Below, in pieces: positions 40,368 through 50,900 of a stretch of 64,000 nt of DNA. The DNA is from Mucilaginibacter rubeus (GTDB taxonomy: Bacteria; Bacteroidota; Bacteroidia; Sphingobacteriales; Sphingobacteriaceae). The notes below the pieces were generated by a model. That model ran no database searches, was not told where the DNA came from, and saw nothing but the letters and a program-made list of their open reading frames with translations. The stretch is from NCBI RefSeq assembly GCF_014643835.1, contig NZ_BMKD01000008.1:1-64000 (forward strand). Direction: 5' to 3'. Numbering within the stretch: position 1 is the stretch's first letter; every line of letters begins with the position of its first letter. The position numbers and the translations under genes are program-made.

Positions 40368-42644
40368 TTATTTCTCGTTACTCATTGAATAAGGCACATC
40401 GGCATCTTTGGTACCGCGGTCTTTATTCGGAGTGGCCTGCATATCAAAATCAAGTACTGCACCATTTAGTAAACCTTTATGGCTTAACCAGTTATTAGTG
40501 TATGGTTTGCCATCAACTGTAAGTGTGTTTACATACTTGTTATCTGCGCTGTTTTTTGGCGCGTTGATGGTGATGGTTTTGCCATTCTCTAAATTAACAG
40601 TTACTTTTTTAAACAGCGGGGCACCTAAAACATACTGGTCGCTGGCCGGGGTTACCGGGTAAAAGCCCATTGCTGAGAAGATATACCATGCAGAAGTTTG
40701 ACCGTTATCCTCGTCGCCGCAGTAACCATCAGGAGTTGCCCGGTAAAGCCTGTTCATTGCTTCACGAACCCAGTACTGGGTTTTCCATGGTTGATTTGCG
40801 TGATTGTAAAGATAGATCATGTGCTGGATAGGCTGGTTACCGTGCGCGTATTGGCCCATACCTGCAATCTGCATTTCGCGGATCTCGTGGATCACACCAC
40901 CATAGTAGCTGTCATCAAATACCGGCGGCATTTCAAATACGGAATCCAGTTTGGCTGCAAATTGCTGCTTGCCGCCCATCAGGTTTATTAAACCCTGAAT
41001 ATCATGGAACACGCCCCAGCTATAGTGCCAGCTGTTACCTTCGGTAAAGGCATCGCCCCATTTAAACGGATTGAATGGTGTTTCAAAAGTGCCATCCTGA
41101 TTTTTACCGCGCATCAGTTTAGTTTGCGGATCAAAAATATTACGGTAGTTCTGGCTGCGTTTTTTGTAGATCTCTATTTCCTTTTTAGGTTTGCCCAAAG
41201 CCTTACCCAACTGGTAAATAGCAAAATCGTCATAAGCATACTCTAACGTACGTGCTGCGTTTTCGTTGATCTTTACGTTGTATGGCACATAGCCTAAAGT
41301 GTTATAATACTGCACACCCCGGCGACCGGTAGCATTCGGGCCTTCATTATTAGCACCGTGTTTAAGAGCTTGATACAAAGTTTCGATATCATAACCACGC
41401 AAACCTTTCAGATAAGCTTCAGAAACTACCGACGCAGAGTTATTACCGATCATACAATCAGCGTAGCCCGGGCTCGACCACTCTGGCAGCCAGCCACCTT
41501 CTTTGTAATCATTGATGAGGCCTTCCTGCATTTCTTTGTTGATAGATGGGTAAACCAAATTCAGGAAAGGATACAATGCCCTGAAGGTATCCCAGAAACC
41601 TGTACCGGCAAAAAGGTATCCCGGTGCAACTTTACCGTTGAAAGGGCTGTAATGTACATTTTGCCCATTGGCATCAACCTCATACATCTTGTTTGGGAAA
41701 AACAGCATACGGTAAAGGCTGCTGTAAAAAGTACGGGTTTGGTCAATAGTACCACCTTCAACATTTAAACGACTTAACGTTTTGTTCCAGGTATCTTTTG
41801 CTTTTTGGCAGGTAGCAGCAAAATCATCGTTGCCCAACTCGCGTTTCAGGTTAAGTTCGGCCTGCTCAATGCTGATGAATGATGAGGCTACTTTAAGATG
41901 AACTTTTTCACCTTTAGCGGTTTTCAGTGTGATCACCGCACCAGCATGATCGCCGGTGTATTCCAGTTGCCCGGCATCCTGTTTCCAATCGTGCCATGCA
42001 GAGGCCAGCGCGAATGGTTTATCTACATAAATAACAAAATAGTTTTTGAAGTTGGCAGGTACAGCGCCGCTATTTTTAGTGCTGTAGCCAATAATCTTTT
42101 GCTCGCCGGGCATGATCTTTACGTATGAGCCTTTGTCAAAAGCGTCGATCACGATATGAGAGTTGTCACTTTTAGGGAAAGTGAATTGGAAGCTGGCAGC
42201 GCGTTCGGTTGGCGTTATTTCAGTTGTTACGTCATAGTCGGCCAGGTAAACGCTGTAATAGTATGGTTTCGCTGTTTCAGCTTTATGCGAGAACCAGCTG
42301 GCGCGATCTTTTTCATCCAGTTTTAACTTACCTGTTTCGGGGAACACAGAAAACATACCATAATCATTCATCCAGGGCGATGGCTGATGGGTTTGTTTAA
42401 AACCGAGGATCTTATCGGCATCATAAGTGTACTGCCACCCATCGCCCATTTTACCGGTTTGCGGAGTCCAGAAGTTCATACCCCATGGCAGGGCTACTGC
42501 CGGGTAAGTATTACCGTTGGATAACGACGGCTTTGATTGTGTACCCATAAGCGGGTTGATGAGATCGACAGGTGACGGCACCTTTTCTTGTGCCGAAAGT
42601 GCTGCCGGTAAAAAGGCAAACGCCAGGAGAAGTAATTTTTTCAT
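40368..42644 (-). CDS. GH92 family alpha-1,2-mannosidase
   Basis: 758 residues. Secreted exo-mannosidase, probably acting on alpha-mannans or N-glycans in the periplasm. Signal peptide MKKLLLLAFAFLPAALSAQ, an N-terminal beta-sandwich with VALPWGMNFWTPQTG and GWQYTYDADKILGFKQTHQPS, then an (alpha/alpha)6 catalytic domain (GTGFWDTFRALYPF...GYADCMIGNNSASVV) with the GDEDNGQTSAWYIFSAMGFY motif that carries the calcium and catalytic region. It ends the glycan utilisation gene set on the minus strand but is separated by a terminator from the preceding gene, so it has its own transcript. Confidence 0.93.
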   Translation of the reverse strand: MKKLLLLAFAFLPAALSAQEKVPSPVDLINPLMGTQSKPSLSNGNTYPAVALPWGMNFWTPQTGKMGDGWQYTYDADKILGFKQTHQPSPWMNDYGMFSVFPETGKLKLDEKDRASWFSHKAETAKPYYYSVYLADYDVTTEITPTERAASFQFTFPKSDNSHIVIDAFDKGSYVKIMPGEQKIIGYSTKNSGAVPANFKNYFVIYVDKPFALASAWHDWKQDAGQLEYTGDHAGAVITLKTAKGEKVHLKVASSFISIEQAELNLKRELGNDDFAATCQKAKDTWNKTLSRLNVEGGTIDQTRTFYSSLYRMLFFPNKMYEVDANGQNVHYSPFNGKVAPGYLFAGTGFWDTFRALYPFLNLVYPSINKEMQEGLINDYKEGGWLPEWSSPGYADCMIGNNSASVVSEAYLKGLRGYDIETLYQALKHGANNEGPNATGRRGVQYYNTLGYVPYNVKINENAARTLEYAYDDFAIYQLGKALGKPKKEIEIYKKRSQNYRNIFDPQTKLMRGKNQDGTFETPFNPFKWGDAFTEGNSWHYSWGVFHDIQGLINLMGGKQQFAAKLDSVFEMPPVFDDSYYGGVIHEIREMQIAGMGQYAHGNQPIQHMIYLYNHANQPWKTQYWVREAMNRLYRATPDGYCGDEDNGQTSAWYIFSAMGFYPVTPASDQYVLGAPLFKKVTVNLENGKTITINAPKNSADNKYVNTLTVDGKPYTNNWLSHKGLLNGAVLDFDMQATPNKDRGTKDADVPYSMSNEK

Positions 42645-42721
42645 TTATTATTGGGGGACTTTATTTTCAAATCAATACAGTATTATCGGTACTCAAAGAA
42701 ATTTAAAACGGGGATTGCGCG

Positions 42722-42840
42722 ATTCCCTCCCTCTGGAGGGTGTAGGGAGGGGTTAATCACCATGCATATTCATTAGCAAAGCCTACAAACCCCTCCCCGC
42801 CACAACACTTTCCACCGCACCCCTCCCAAGTGAGGGAATT
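42722..42840. repeat. Inverted-repeat element of the same type
   Basis: Arms 42722-42754 and 42787-42840 contain ATTCCCTCC/GGAGGGAAT-type complementary runs interrupted by about 30 nt. The motif is shared with 40243-40351. Confidence 0.55.
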
Positions 42841-42910
42841 AAAAAATCTTCCGAATAGCCGTTATCAATACAAGGACAAATTTTTTGAGCGAATTACGGA
42901 ATCTCTTTTC

Positions 42911-42947
42911 AAAAAAACTTCCGCACGTGAAATTTCGCGTACGGAAG
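42911..42947 (-). terminator. Terminator of the 728-residue glycosidase-like gene
   Basis: Arms 42918-42932 and 42933-42947 pair over 15 bp with two mismatches; a T run follows on the minus strand (A run 42911-42917). Confidence 0.75.
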
Positions 42948-42980
42948 CATAAATCAACTCTCTCTCAAAAAAGACTCTTT

Positions 42981-45167
42981 TTACCATTTAATGCTCACCT
43001 TAATACCATCGGGACTGTTGGCAAAGCCCAGGTACAGGGTTTTTGATGATTTATCCCACGAGGATTTTACATCAGCAATGGTTTTTCCTGTATTATCGGT
43101 AACTACTGTTTCTTTCGGTTGCGCCGGCAATAAGATCCGGGCGCTGTTTAATGTATTAATCGGGCTTTTGGCTACAAAACTGTAGCTGTTTTCTGTTATA
43201 ACTTCATTATAAACCCTTGAGGCCGAAGCCAATACTTTTGGTTGCTTTTTATCTTCAACACGTTTAACTACGTATAACAAGGCCTGCTCATTAGGATTAA
43301 TGATTTTTTTATCCAACACAGGTAACTGCGGATCAAAAAGGTCGATAACGGGGCCTTTAACAGTGTATGATTTGCTGTCAGTGTTTTCGTCCATTACCGA
43401 AATAATATCATACGGGCCGCGCTCCAGGTACATGCTATTTTTAAATTTTAGCTTACCACCATCGGCATCTTTTTCATAAGCATGTTTTACAGTTTTGATG
43501 AAATTATCATCATTATTAGCCTGCATTACATACTCTTTGGGGTTTTGCCTCAACACATAAACCGTACCTTTGCCAACAGCAAAACGCTGATCATTCCCGG
43601 TTGGGTTTATACCCAGCAGTTTAAACAGGTGCTGTGATGGCGCTTTAAAATTATTGCCTTTGGTATCCCACCATTCCATTACCGATTGATAGGGATCATC
43701 ATCGCGACCGGTGTAGATCAGTACACCGCCATTTTTAATCCATTCGGCCAAATGCTCATGAACTTCTGCTGATACCGGTTTCATGTTGGAGTAGCTCATC
43801 ACCAAAACTTTGATATCCTTAAGCGATGCCGCATAACCCAGGTTTTCCATGTGTACGGTTTGTACCGGAACGCCGCGCTTTACCAGTGGCAGCGTTTGAC
43901 CATAGAAGTTAGAGAACTGCGGATCTTCAAAGCCGTTATGTGTTGGGAAACGCTGGAACATTAGTGTGTTGCTCATCAGCACGCCGATTCCATTAACACC
44001 AGATACTTTGTTGGTTGAAACAGGCATATCATTCAGCGCATTCACCATGATCTGCATCTGGGTGGAGTAAAATTGCGGGATCAGCGTTTTTTCATTAGTG
44101 CCCAATACCGGGTATGGATGCGTGTAGATACGTTCTGGCCATGGCATTACCTCGTAATCGGCAACCATCGGGTACAACAGCTTGGCGGTAAAAGTAGCCT
44201 GGTAGTTGCGTTTGTAATCGCTCCAGTCATGCACACGGTCTTCAATCGGGTCGGTCAGGAAAAACACCTTACGACCTGTCGGCGCTGTCATGGATACTAC
44301 CGAACCATATTCCAAAAACGCGTTCTCAAATACACGCTCCTTTTCTAAGCCATTAAAGTAAGTAGGCTCGCGTGAGGTACCCGTCCAAACCTGGGCGATG
44401 TAACCATCAATACCCGGTAGTGATGCCAGACTTGCCTCCGGACTAACGATTTGCCATGACGAATAATTTACCAAGGAGTGTGTAGCAATAAACACCTTAA
44501 TGTTCATCCCTTTGCTTTTGCCATACTCCTTGGCGTATGATGATACCTGTTTGATGGTTTCATAGTACAGGTTATATTTTAGCTTGTTGGATAAGTAAGT
44601 ATTTTCAGGAGATGCATCCTGTGGTTTCCATGGGAAGCCGTAATATTTTTGCCATTGGTTTTTAAAGCCGGCGCTATAACCTGCGCGGGCCCAAAACTCA
44701 GGTTCTTCTAAAAAAATGTTGGTGATCCCTACGTCTATTACCCGTTTGACGACGGCAGTTTTCATGTATTCGATAAACGAATCATCGGGCACAACATAAG
44801 GCATATCCTTCCCGTGGAAAATTGTATCGCCTCTTTGGGTTACCTGCCCTACGCCAAGGTGGTTTTTACCATCCCATTTACCCAAAAAGTAATCTTTGTA
44901 GTCGCCCCAGGCAATACCGGTCATGAAATTTACGTCATAGCCACGGTCGCGCCATGATTTAACGCGTTGCTCAAAGGTCATATTAGGATGATCATTAGTG
45001 CCGTAAACAATGGCAATATCTGATCGCACATCAATTTCGGGCCTCCAGGGACTGCTGGTTTGGAAAGCCGTTTTCTCTTTCAGGGAAGCCGGTTTGGGGT
45101 TAGCATCCTGCGCATAGGCGCCGGCAGCGAGGGCAAGTCCGCAACAAAAAAGCAGCGTATTCTTCAT
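42981..45167 (-). CDS. Uncharacterised glycoside-hydrolase-like protein
   Basis: 728 residues, signal peptide MKNTLLFCCGLALAAGAYAQ. Residues 40-330 look like a TIM barrel (RGYDVNFMTGIAWGDYKDY, VIDVGITNIFLEEPEFWARAG with acidic residues at the end of a strand, then MNIKVFIATHSLVN). Residues about 400-500 resemble the flavodoxin-like trimerisation domain of GH42 beta-galactosidases (LKDIKVLVMSYSNMKPVSAEVH, GGVLIYTGRDD). The C-terminal 130 residues are beta-sandwich. This combination fits clan GH-A enzymes but I cannot place it in a family. It lies between DUF3823 and GH92 and shares the locus' likely mannoside substrate. Confidence 0.65.
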   Translation of the reverse strand: MKNTLLFCCGLALAAGAYAQDANPKPASLKEKTAFQTSSPWRPEIDVRSDIAIVYGTNDHPNMTFEQRVKSWRDRGYDVNFMTGIAWGDYKDYFLGKWDGKNHLGVGQVTQRGDTIFHGKDMPYVVPDDSFIEYMKTAVVKRVIDVGITNIFLEEPEFWARAGYSAGFKNQWQKYYGFPWKPQDASPENTYLSNKLKYNLYYETIKQVSSYAKEYGKSKGMNIKVFIATHSLVNYSSWQIVSPEASLASLPGIDGYIAQVWTGTSREPTYFNGLEKERVFENAFLEYGSVVSMTAPTGRKVFFLTDPIEDRVHDWSDYKRNYQATFTAKLLYPMVADYEVMPWPERIYTHPYPVLGTNEKTLIPQFYSTQMQIMVNALNDMPVSTNKVSGVNGIGVLMSNTLMFQRFPTHNGFEDPQFSNFYGQTLPLVKRGVPVQTVHMENLGYAASLKDIKVLVMSYSNMKPVSAEVHEHLAEWIKNGGVLIYTGRDDDPYQSVMEWWDTKGNNFKAPSQHLFKLLGINPTGNDQRFAVGKGTVYVLRQNPKEYVMQANNDDNFIKTVKHAYEKDADGGKLKFKNSMYLERGPYDIISVMDENTDSKSYTVKGPVIDLFDPQLPVLDKKIINPNEQALLYVVKRVEDKKQPKVLASASRVYNEVITENSYSFVAKSPINTLNSARILLPAQPKETVVTDNTGKTIADVKSSWDKSSKTLYLGFANSPDGIKVSIKW

Positions 45168-45240
45168 AGTTATATTTTATAAAACTGTGTTGGAAGGAAC
45201 CACTCCTACGGCCCCTCCCTCACACAGGTATTATTTGTTT

Positions 45241-45990
45241 TTACGGAACCTTTACCTCTTTAACGTCGGTATAATTATAATAATTAAGGCCATAGGAAAC
45301 CCTTGCACCTACGCGGATAAAATAGCTCCTTTTACCCGGCAATGCGCCACCAAGCGTGGTAAGACTAAGAGTTTTACCAACCGAGTTATTTGCATCATTA
45401 CCGCTCAGCTTAGGTGTGTAGCGGTTATCGTAGTTATTATTGCCTACGTAGTTGTTTGAATTAACAAATACAGCCACATCGCTCACGTTTTGCTGAAAAT
45501 TAGGATCGGCAGTACCCCGGGTAACTTTAAAGCTGGTAGTTATGGTGCCATCAGCATTCAAAACCGGATCACCAACCCACTCTATCCGTAAAAATGGCTC
45601 AACCGAAAAATTTACGGTAGTTACGTCTTTTACGTCAACTGTCTGACTTTTATCAACAATGGTTTTGCCGGCATCGTCAACCTGTACCAATGGTACAAAA
45701 GCGCCCTCTGCCGAAATTACGTTTTTGCCTGCAAACAGTTTGGTGTTTTGGTAAGTACCATCCTGGAATGAGGATACATAAAACGGAGTAGGGTTTGAGC
45801 TCCAGCTTATCTCCAATAATTTGATGCGGGTGCCTGAACCTTGTTCTGTTTGCAGGCTTTTGCCTGTACCTGCATCCGTTACGGTGCCTTTTAAGGTAAC
45901 ATTGGGAGCGGCATAATTATCAACTTTTTTGCATGAGCTGCCTGCGGCAACCAATACACTTAATGCTATGCTATAAAATAGTTTTTTCAT
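45241..45990 (-). CDS. DUF3823 lipoprotein
   Basis: 249 residues with lipobox SSCKK (Cys20). DUF3823 domain with CarboxypepD_reg-like start (PNVTLKGTVTDAGTGKSL) and VYVSSFQDGTYQNTKLF. Surface lipoprotein that in many SusCD loci takes part in glycan binding. It is 13 bp downstream of the susD gene on the same strand. Confidence 0.85.
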   Translation of the reverse strand: MKKLFYSIALSVLVAAGSSCKKVDNYAAPNVTLKGTVTDAGTGKSLQTEQGSGTRIKLLEISWSSNPTPFYVSSFQDGTYQNTKLFAGKNVISAEGAFVPLVQVDDAGKTIVDKSQTVDVKDVTTVNFSVEPFLRIEWVGDPVLNADGTITTSFKVTRGTADPNFQQNVSDVAVFVNSNNYVGNNNYDNRYTPKLSGNDANNSVGKTLSLTTLGGALPGKRSYFIRVGARVSYGLNYYNYTDVKEVKVP

Positions 45991-46003
45991 CTCTCTCTTA
46001 AAA

Positions 46004-47914
46004 TTAATAACCCGGATTTTGAATTAAATTCTGGCTTTTCTGGATCTCGTCCTGCGGGATCTGCTCGTAGTACCAGCGCACATCAAAAGTGTATCTTGAA
46101 TTACGCTCGTCTAAACGGGCATCAAAGAAATACTTACCATCATTGGCCGAATAGAAAGGCATCAACGTACGATAGATTGTGCTGTTTTGCTCTTTATCGG
46201 CAACTCTCCAGCGGCGCATATCCCAGTACTGTTTGTTTTCAAAACCAAGCTCTTTTTTACGCTCTTTACGAACTACGTCGATAGTTAAATTGGCTGTACC
46301 GGTTAACAGGTCGGCACCACCACGTTCACGGATAGCGTTAATCTGGGTAAAGGCATCCTGTAAATAGCTTTTATCCGACTGGCCTAACGAGTTTAACTCT
46401 ACAGCAGCCTCGGCACGGTTAAGTAATACCTCAGCATAACGCAATTCTATCCAGGTTTGATCAGAACGGTTTTCCAATACTTCAGATGTAGGTTTATCCG
46501 GTACGATATATTTACGGATAGAGAACCCCGAAACAGAATTGGTACCATCGCCTGTGAAATAACCGCTTAAACCGGCAGGGTTCATAGTTGTACCATTTGG
46601 CAATTTGTATGGAGTTTGGCTGGCGTTGGCCGATTGCACAATATTATCAGTAGGATAATGAGCAGTTGAACCTGCAGGCAACAGCGGATTGATTCCACCA
46701 ACTGAAGAACCGGTATAAATGCCCCTGCGGATCTCGATGCTTACACCTTTCATCACATCCCCCGGCAAAACTACGGTTGCCCTTAGCCTTGGTTCGGCAT
46801 TGGCAAATATATCCATGGTGTTGGTGTACAGATCGTATTTGCCACCGGTTGTAGTTTTGATAGTACCATCTGCATTTTTAGGAAAACCGTCAAACAGCTC
46901 CACAAAATCCAATGTCGGGTTAACTTCTGATGAGTAACCGTTAGCGCCCATTAACTGGCGTGGCACATTATAAGCATCATATCCATGTACCGATTCAGGG
47001 TAGTGATACTGGCGTACAAATATGTTTTCAGGGCTTGATGCATCAAAAAACATATTCACGTAGTTTAGGTACTGCGCGTTTTTATCGCCCGCAGCCCATG
47101 CTTTTTTGTACAAGCTGTATTTGCCGTCAAGCAGTGCCGCGGCATCATAAGCTGCTTTAAAATAAGTAACCGCCTTTGCAACCGGGATACCACAAAGCCT
47201 GTTGCCGCTGCCATCAACCAATGAAATCTGGTTATATTTAGCTACTGTACCGGCGTAAAGCATTGCCCTTGATTTGAAACCGGCAGCCACATACTTATTG
47301 GCCCGGCCAACCTGATTAGTTTCAGGAAGATTAGCGTAAGCATAATCCAGGTCGGTGCCAATAAAATCATAGATCTTTTCTTCAGAATTACGTGGTATTT
47401 TTAACTCCTCGATGCTTTGCTCCGGGTATTTAAGCACCTTATCAACCAACGGAACGCCGCCGTAGCGTTTAACTAAAGCAAAATAGGTAGCAGCACGAAT
47501 AAAGCGGGCTTCACCTAACCAGTTGTTTACCTGATCGTTGGTGAAGTTGCCGGCGTATTTGCCAATGTTCTCGGAAAAATAGTTAGCATCGCGAATGGTG
47601 CGGTAACAATCGCTCCAGGTTGACAACCCGGTATTTTCCTGCATTGAACCATTCTGGTCGCGGCTAAGTGCTTCGCCAGTGGTAGCGCTTGTTGGGCTGA
47701 TAATCCAAAACATGTTTAAGCCACGTTCAGGTGAATATCTAAAATCCTCGATAGGGAGCTCGCTGTACATGCGGGCCATATAGGCAGTTACCCCGGCCGC
47801 GCTTGAAAATACATCCTGATCGCTAATGATACTTGGAGGCAGGGTGTCAAGCTTTTTACAGGCTGTTGTCCAGCAAAGTAAAAAAGTGAGTATGATATAT
47901 GGGAACTTTTTCAT
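46004..47914 (-). CDS. susD: SusD/RagB nutrient-binding lipoprotein
   Basis: 636 residues. Surface lipoprotein that caps the SusC pore and binds the glycan. Lipobox at C19 (LLCWTTACKK), SusD-like N-terminal TPR helices (VTAYMARMYSELP) and C-terminal RagB region with RYAEVLLNRAEAAVEL and KKELGFENKQYWDMRRWR. It begins 15 bp behind susC. Confidence 0.95.
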   Translation of the reverse strand: MKKFPYIILTFLLCWTTACKKLDTLPPSIISDQDVFSSAAGVTAYMARMYSELPIEDFRYSPERGLNMFWIISPTSATTGEALSRDQNGSMQENTGLSTWSDCYRTIRDANYFSENIGKYAGNFTNDQVNNWLGEARFIRAATYFALVKRYGGVPLVDKVLKYPEQSIEELKIPRNSEEKIYDFIGTDLDYAYANLPETNQVGRANKYVAAGFKSRAMLYAGTVAKYNQISLVDGSGNRLCGIPVAKAVTYFKAAYDAAALLDGKYSLYKKAWAAGDKNAQYLNYVNMFFDASSPENIFVRQYHYPESVHGYDAYNVPRQLMGANGYSSEVNPTLDFVELFDGFPKNADGTIKTTTGGKYDLYTNTMDIFANAEPRLRATVVLPGDVMKGVSIEIRRGIYTGSSVGGINPLLPAGSTAHYPTDNIVQSANASQTPYKLPNGTTMNPAGLSGYFTGDGTNSVSGFSIRKYIVPDKPTSEVLENRSDQTWIELRYAEVLLNRAEAAVELNSLGQSDKSYLQDAFTQINAIRERGGADLLTGTANLTIDVVRKERKKELGFENKQYWDMRRWRVADKEQNSTIYRTLMPFYSANDGKYFFDARLDERNSRYTFDVRWYYEQIPQDEIQKSQNLIQNPGY

Positions 47915-47928
47915 GATCTGATGCTTAA

Positions 47929-50900
47929 TTAAAATTTAACATTTAAGCCAAGTGAGAATATTTTATCCAACGGATACAGGTAACCGTAATTTGCGGATGG
48001 GTGTTCGGGATCGAGATATTTGAGGCCGGTAACGGTAAGGATGTTGTAACCGTTGGCAAAAATCCTTGCACCCTTTATTCCGAGCACTTTTGCTGCACTT
48101 TGCGGGATTGTATAACCTATCTCGGCTGATTTAAGCCTTACATAAGCAGCACTGTGGATGTTTGATAGCGAGTTTGTATTGGCAGTTGTACCTGTAAGAG
48201 CGAATGTGCCTGGTGTCCATACCGTATTAGGGTTATATGGGTCGGCTTTAGGATCAGTTGGGTGGTACCTGTCCATAAACATGGCCAATGCACTTCCGCC
48301 ACCCCATAACGGGATATTTAACTGCTCAATGTATGATACGTTAATACCAGCAGCGCCTTGTAGTACCGCGTTAACATCAAAGCCTTTGTATGATGCGCCC
48401 AACGTTAAGCCAAAAGTTGTAGCCGGCGTACTGTAGTTGTTATTGCTCACGTTTTGAGCTATAGGGTGTACGTCCTGATCGTTAATTACACCATCACCGT
48501 TCCAATCCTGCAAAATGTAATCACCAACCACGGCGTTACGGGATACAAATTGAGGGCTATTCAAGATCTGCTGATAGTTTTGGAACTGTCCATCCGCACC
48601 ATAACCCCAAAAAATATTGTTGTAGCGGTTGTCATTATTGTTATGCCAGTTTAGCTGTGAGTTACCATAAGCTCCATGAATTTTGCTTACCCATTTGCTG
48701 CGTGTATAACCGAATGTACCTTTAACCATATAATTTACATTGCCTATATGATTACGGTGGTTTAATTCGATATCAAAACCCTGAGTTTGATCACTATTTA
48801 AATTTTCCTGCGGCAGGCCAGCACCTACAACGCCTGGCAACGCCTCAATCCGGGTATCAAGCAAACCGCTCCTGTCGCGTCTGAAAACATCTACGGTTAA
48901 TCCCAATAAACCATTCCAGGCCTGTAAATCAACACCGGCGTTATAAGTTTTGGCAACCAGCCAAAATATGTAAGGGTTATTAATACCCCTGCTTTGTGCA
49001 GCGTTAATGAACGTGCCATCAAACACCGATCCCGGTGGCAGTCTATTATTGTCGCCGGAAGCAGGATAATTGTAACCAGCCAGATAATTGAAATTATCAA
49101 GATTTGAGTCATCACCCAATTTGGCATATGATAACCTGATCTTCAGATCATCAACAAATGAAAGAGCTGAGGAGTTTTTCCAGAATTTTTCCTGCGATAC
49201 TCTCCAGCCTAATGATGCTCCAGGGAAAAAGCCCCATCTTTTTAATGGCGAGTTTTTTGAGTTGGCATCATTCCTAAAACTAAATTCGGCCAGGTATTTG
49301 CCGTTATAATCATAATTTAATCTGCCAACATATGATTTTGAAATAAACTCAGATGGCAAGCCGTCATCGATAGATGCCTTTTGGTTAAGTGAGTTTCCGG
49401 CCCCAAGCTGATCAACCGGTAATGACAACTCTTTCATAGCGTTAAAGTTATCAACCCCCTGTGACCTTTCTTCATACAGGAATAAGCCCGTTAAAGTGTG
49501 TCCACCTTTTAATGCCTTGTTATAATTTAGCGACAACTGCATTAAGCTATTAGGCTTTTCATAAAACTGCCTGGTAATTGAGCCTGGGGTTTGATTGGCT
49601 ATAGGAGAATAGGTGTCTTTATTTGCATCATAAGTGTACTGGTTGTATGAACGCTGATACAGCTTGTTGTTTGACATGTAATAATCATAATTATACAAGC
49701 CTTTTACACTTAAGCCCGGCACAAAAGGCACGGTATAGGTTGCCGACATTGATGATTGAAACCATTTATTCGCAATCTTTTTATAACCGCTGATGCCTGC
49801 ATCTGATAAAGCGACAGGGTTTGAACCATCAACCTCGCCATTATTTAAATACGACGGGTTATTATTGGTATAAACAGTTTGGGTTGGTACCTGGCGCCAA
49901 AATGAACGGATAATCCACCATGCATCATTATAAAGCTGATTTGTTTGCTCGATAGTTGCAGCCAGGTTCAGATCAACAGTAAGGTCTTTGGTTACTTTAG
50001 AACTGATGTTTGAGCGTACATTGTATTTTTTGTAGTTCAAATCATTGCTTTTGAAAAAGCCGTTCTGATCGGTAGTACCCAAACTCAAAAAGTAGTTAGT
50101 GTTTTCACTGCCTCCCGACGCGTTCAGGTTATGCTGCTGTTGCGGCGAACTGTTGGCAAAAACCTGCGAATACCAATCGGTGCTTTTTCTTGAACCATTT
50201 CTGAAAGCTTCAAAATCGGCGTCTGTGTATTTTACCTGTCCTCCATTAACATTGTGCAATAATTGCTCGTTTACCAATGTCATGTAATCAATAGCACCAA
50301 CCGGTTTTGGCATATAAGCCGGAACCTGCCACCCATACGAACCCGAATAATTGAGATCGATAGCACCTTTTTTACCTTTTTTTGTGGTAACCAATACAAC
50401 ACCGTTAGCAGCACGAATCCCGTAAACAGCAGCCGAAGCGTCTTTCAATACCGAAACACTTTCGATATCGTTAGGATCGAGCCTTGAAATATTATCGCGA
50501 GGAACACCGTCGATAATCACTAATGGGTTACCGAAACCACGGATATCAAATGAGTTGCTGAATGAACCCGGCTCAGAAGTATTTTGAGTGATTCGCACAC
50601 CGGCTATTTTACCGGCAAGCATATTGAGCGCGTTCTCGTTTTTGGTGGTCACAATCTCAGAGTTGGTAACCGAAGCCACCGAACCTGTCACCGATGCTTT
50701 TTTCTGCGTACCGTAACCTACTACAACCACCTCGTTGATGTTGGTGGCATTTGGCAATAATTTAACAGTTACACTTTTTTGAGAACCCACAGCAACTTCT
50801 TGCTGTATATAACCCAAAAAGCTAAACACTAAAGTTTGGCTTGGTTCGGCATTGATGCTGAACTGACCATCTATATTAGTAGTAGTTCCATTGGGCGTAC

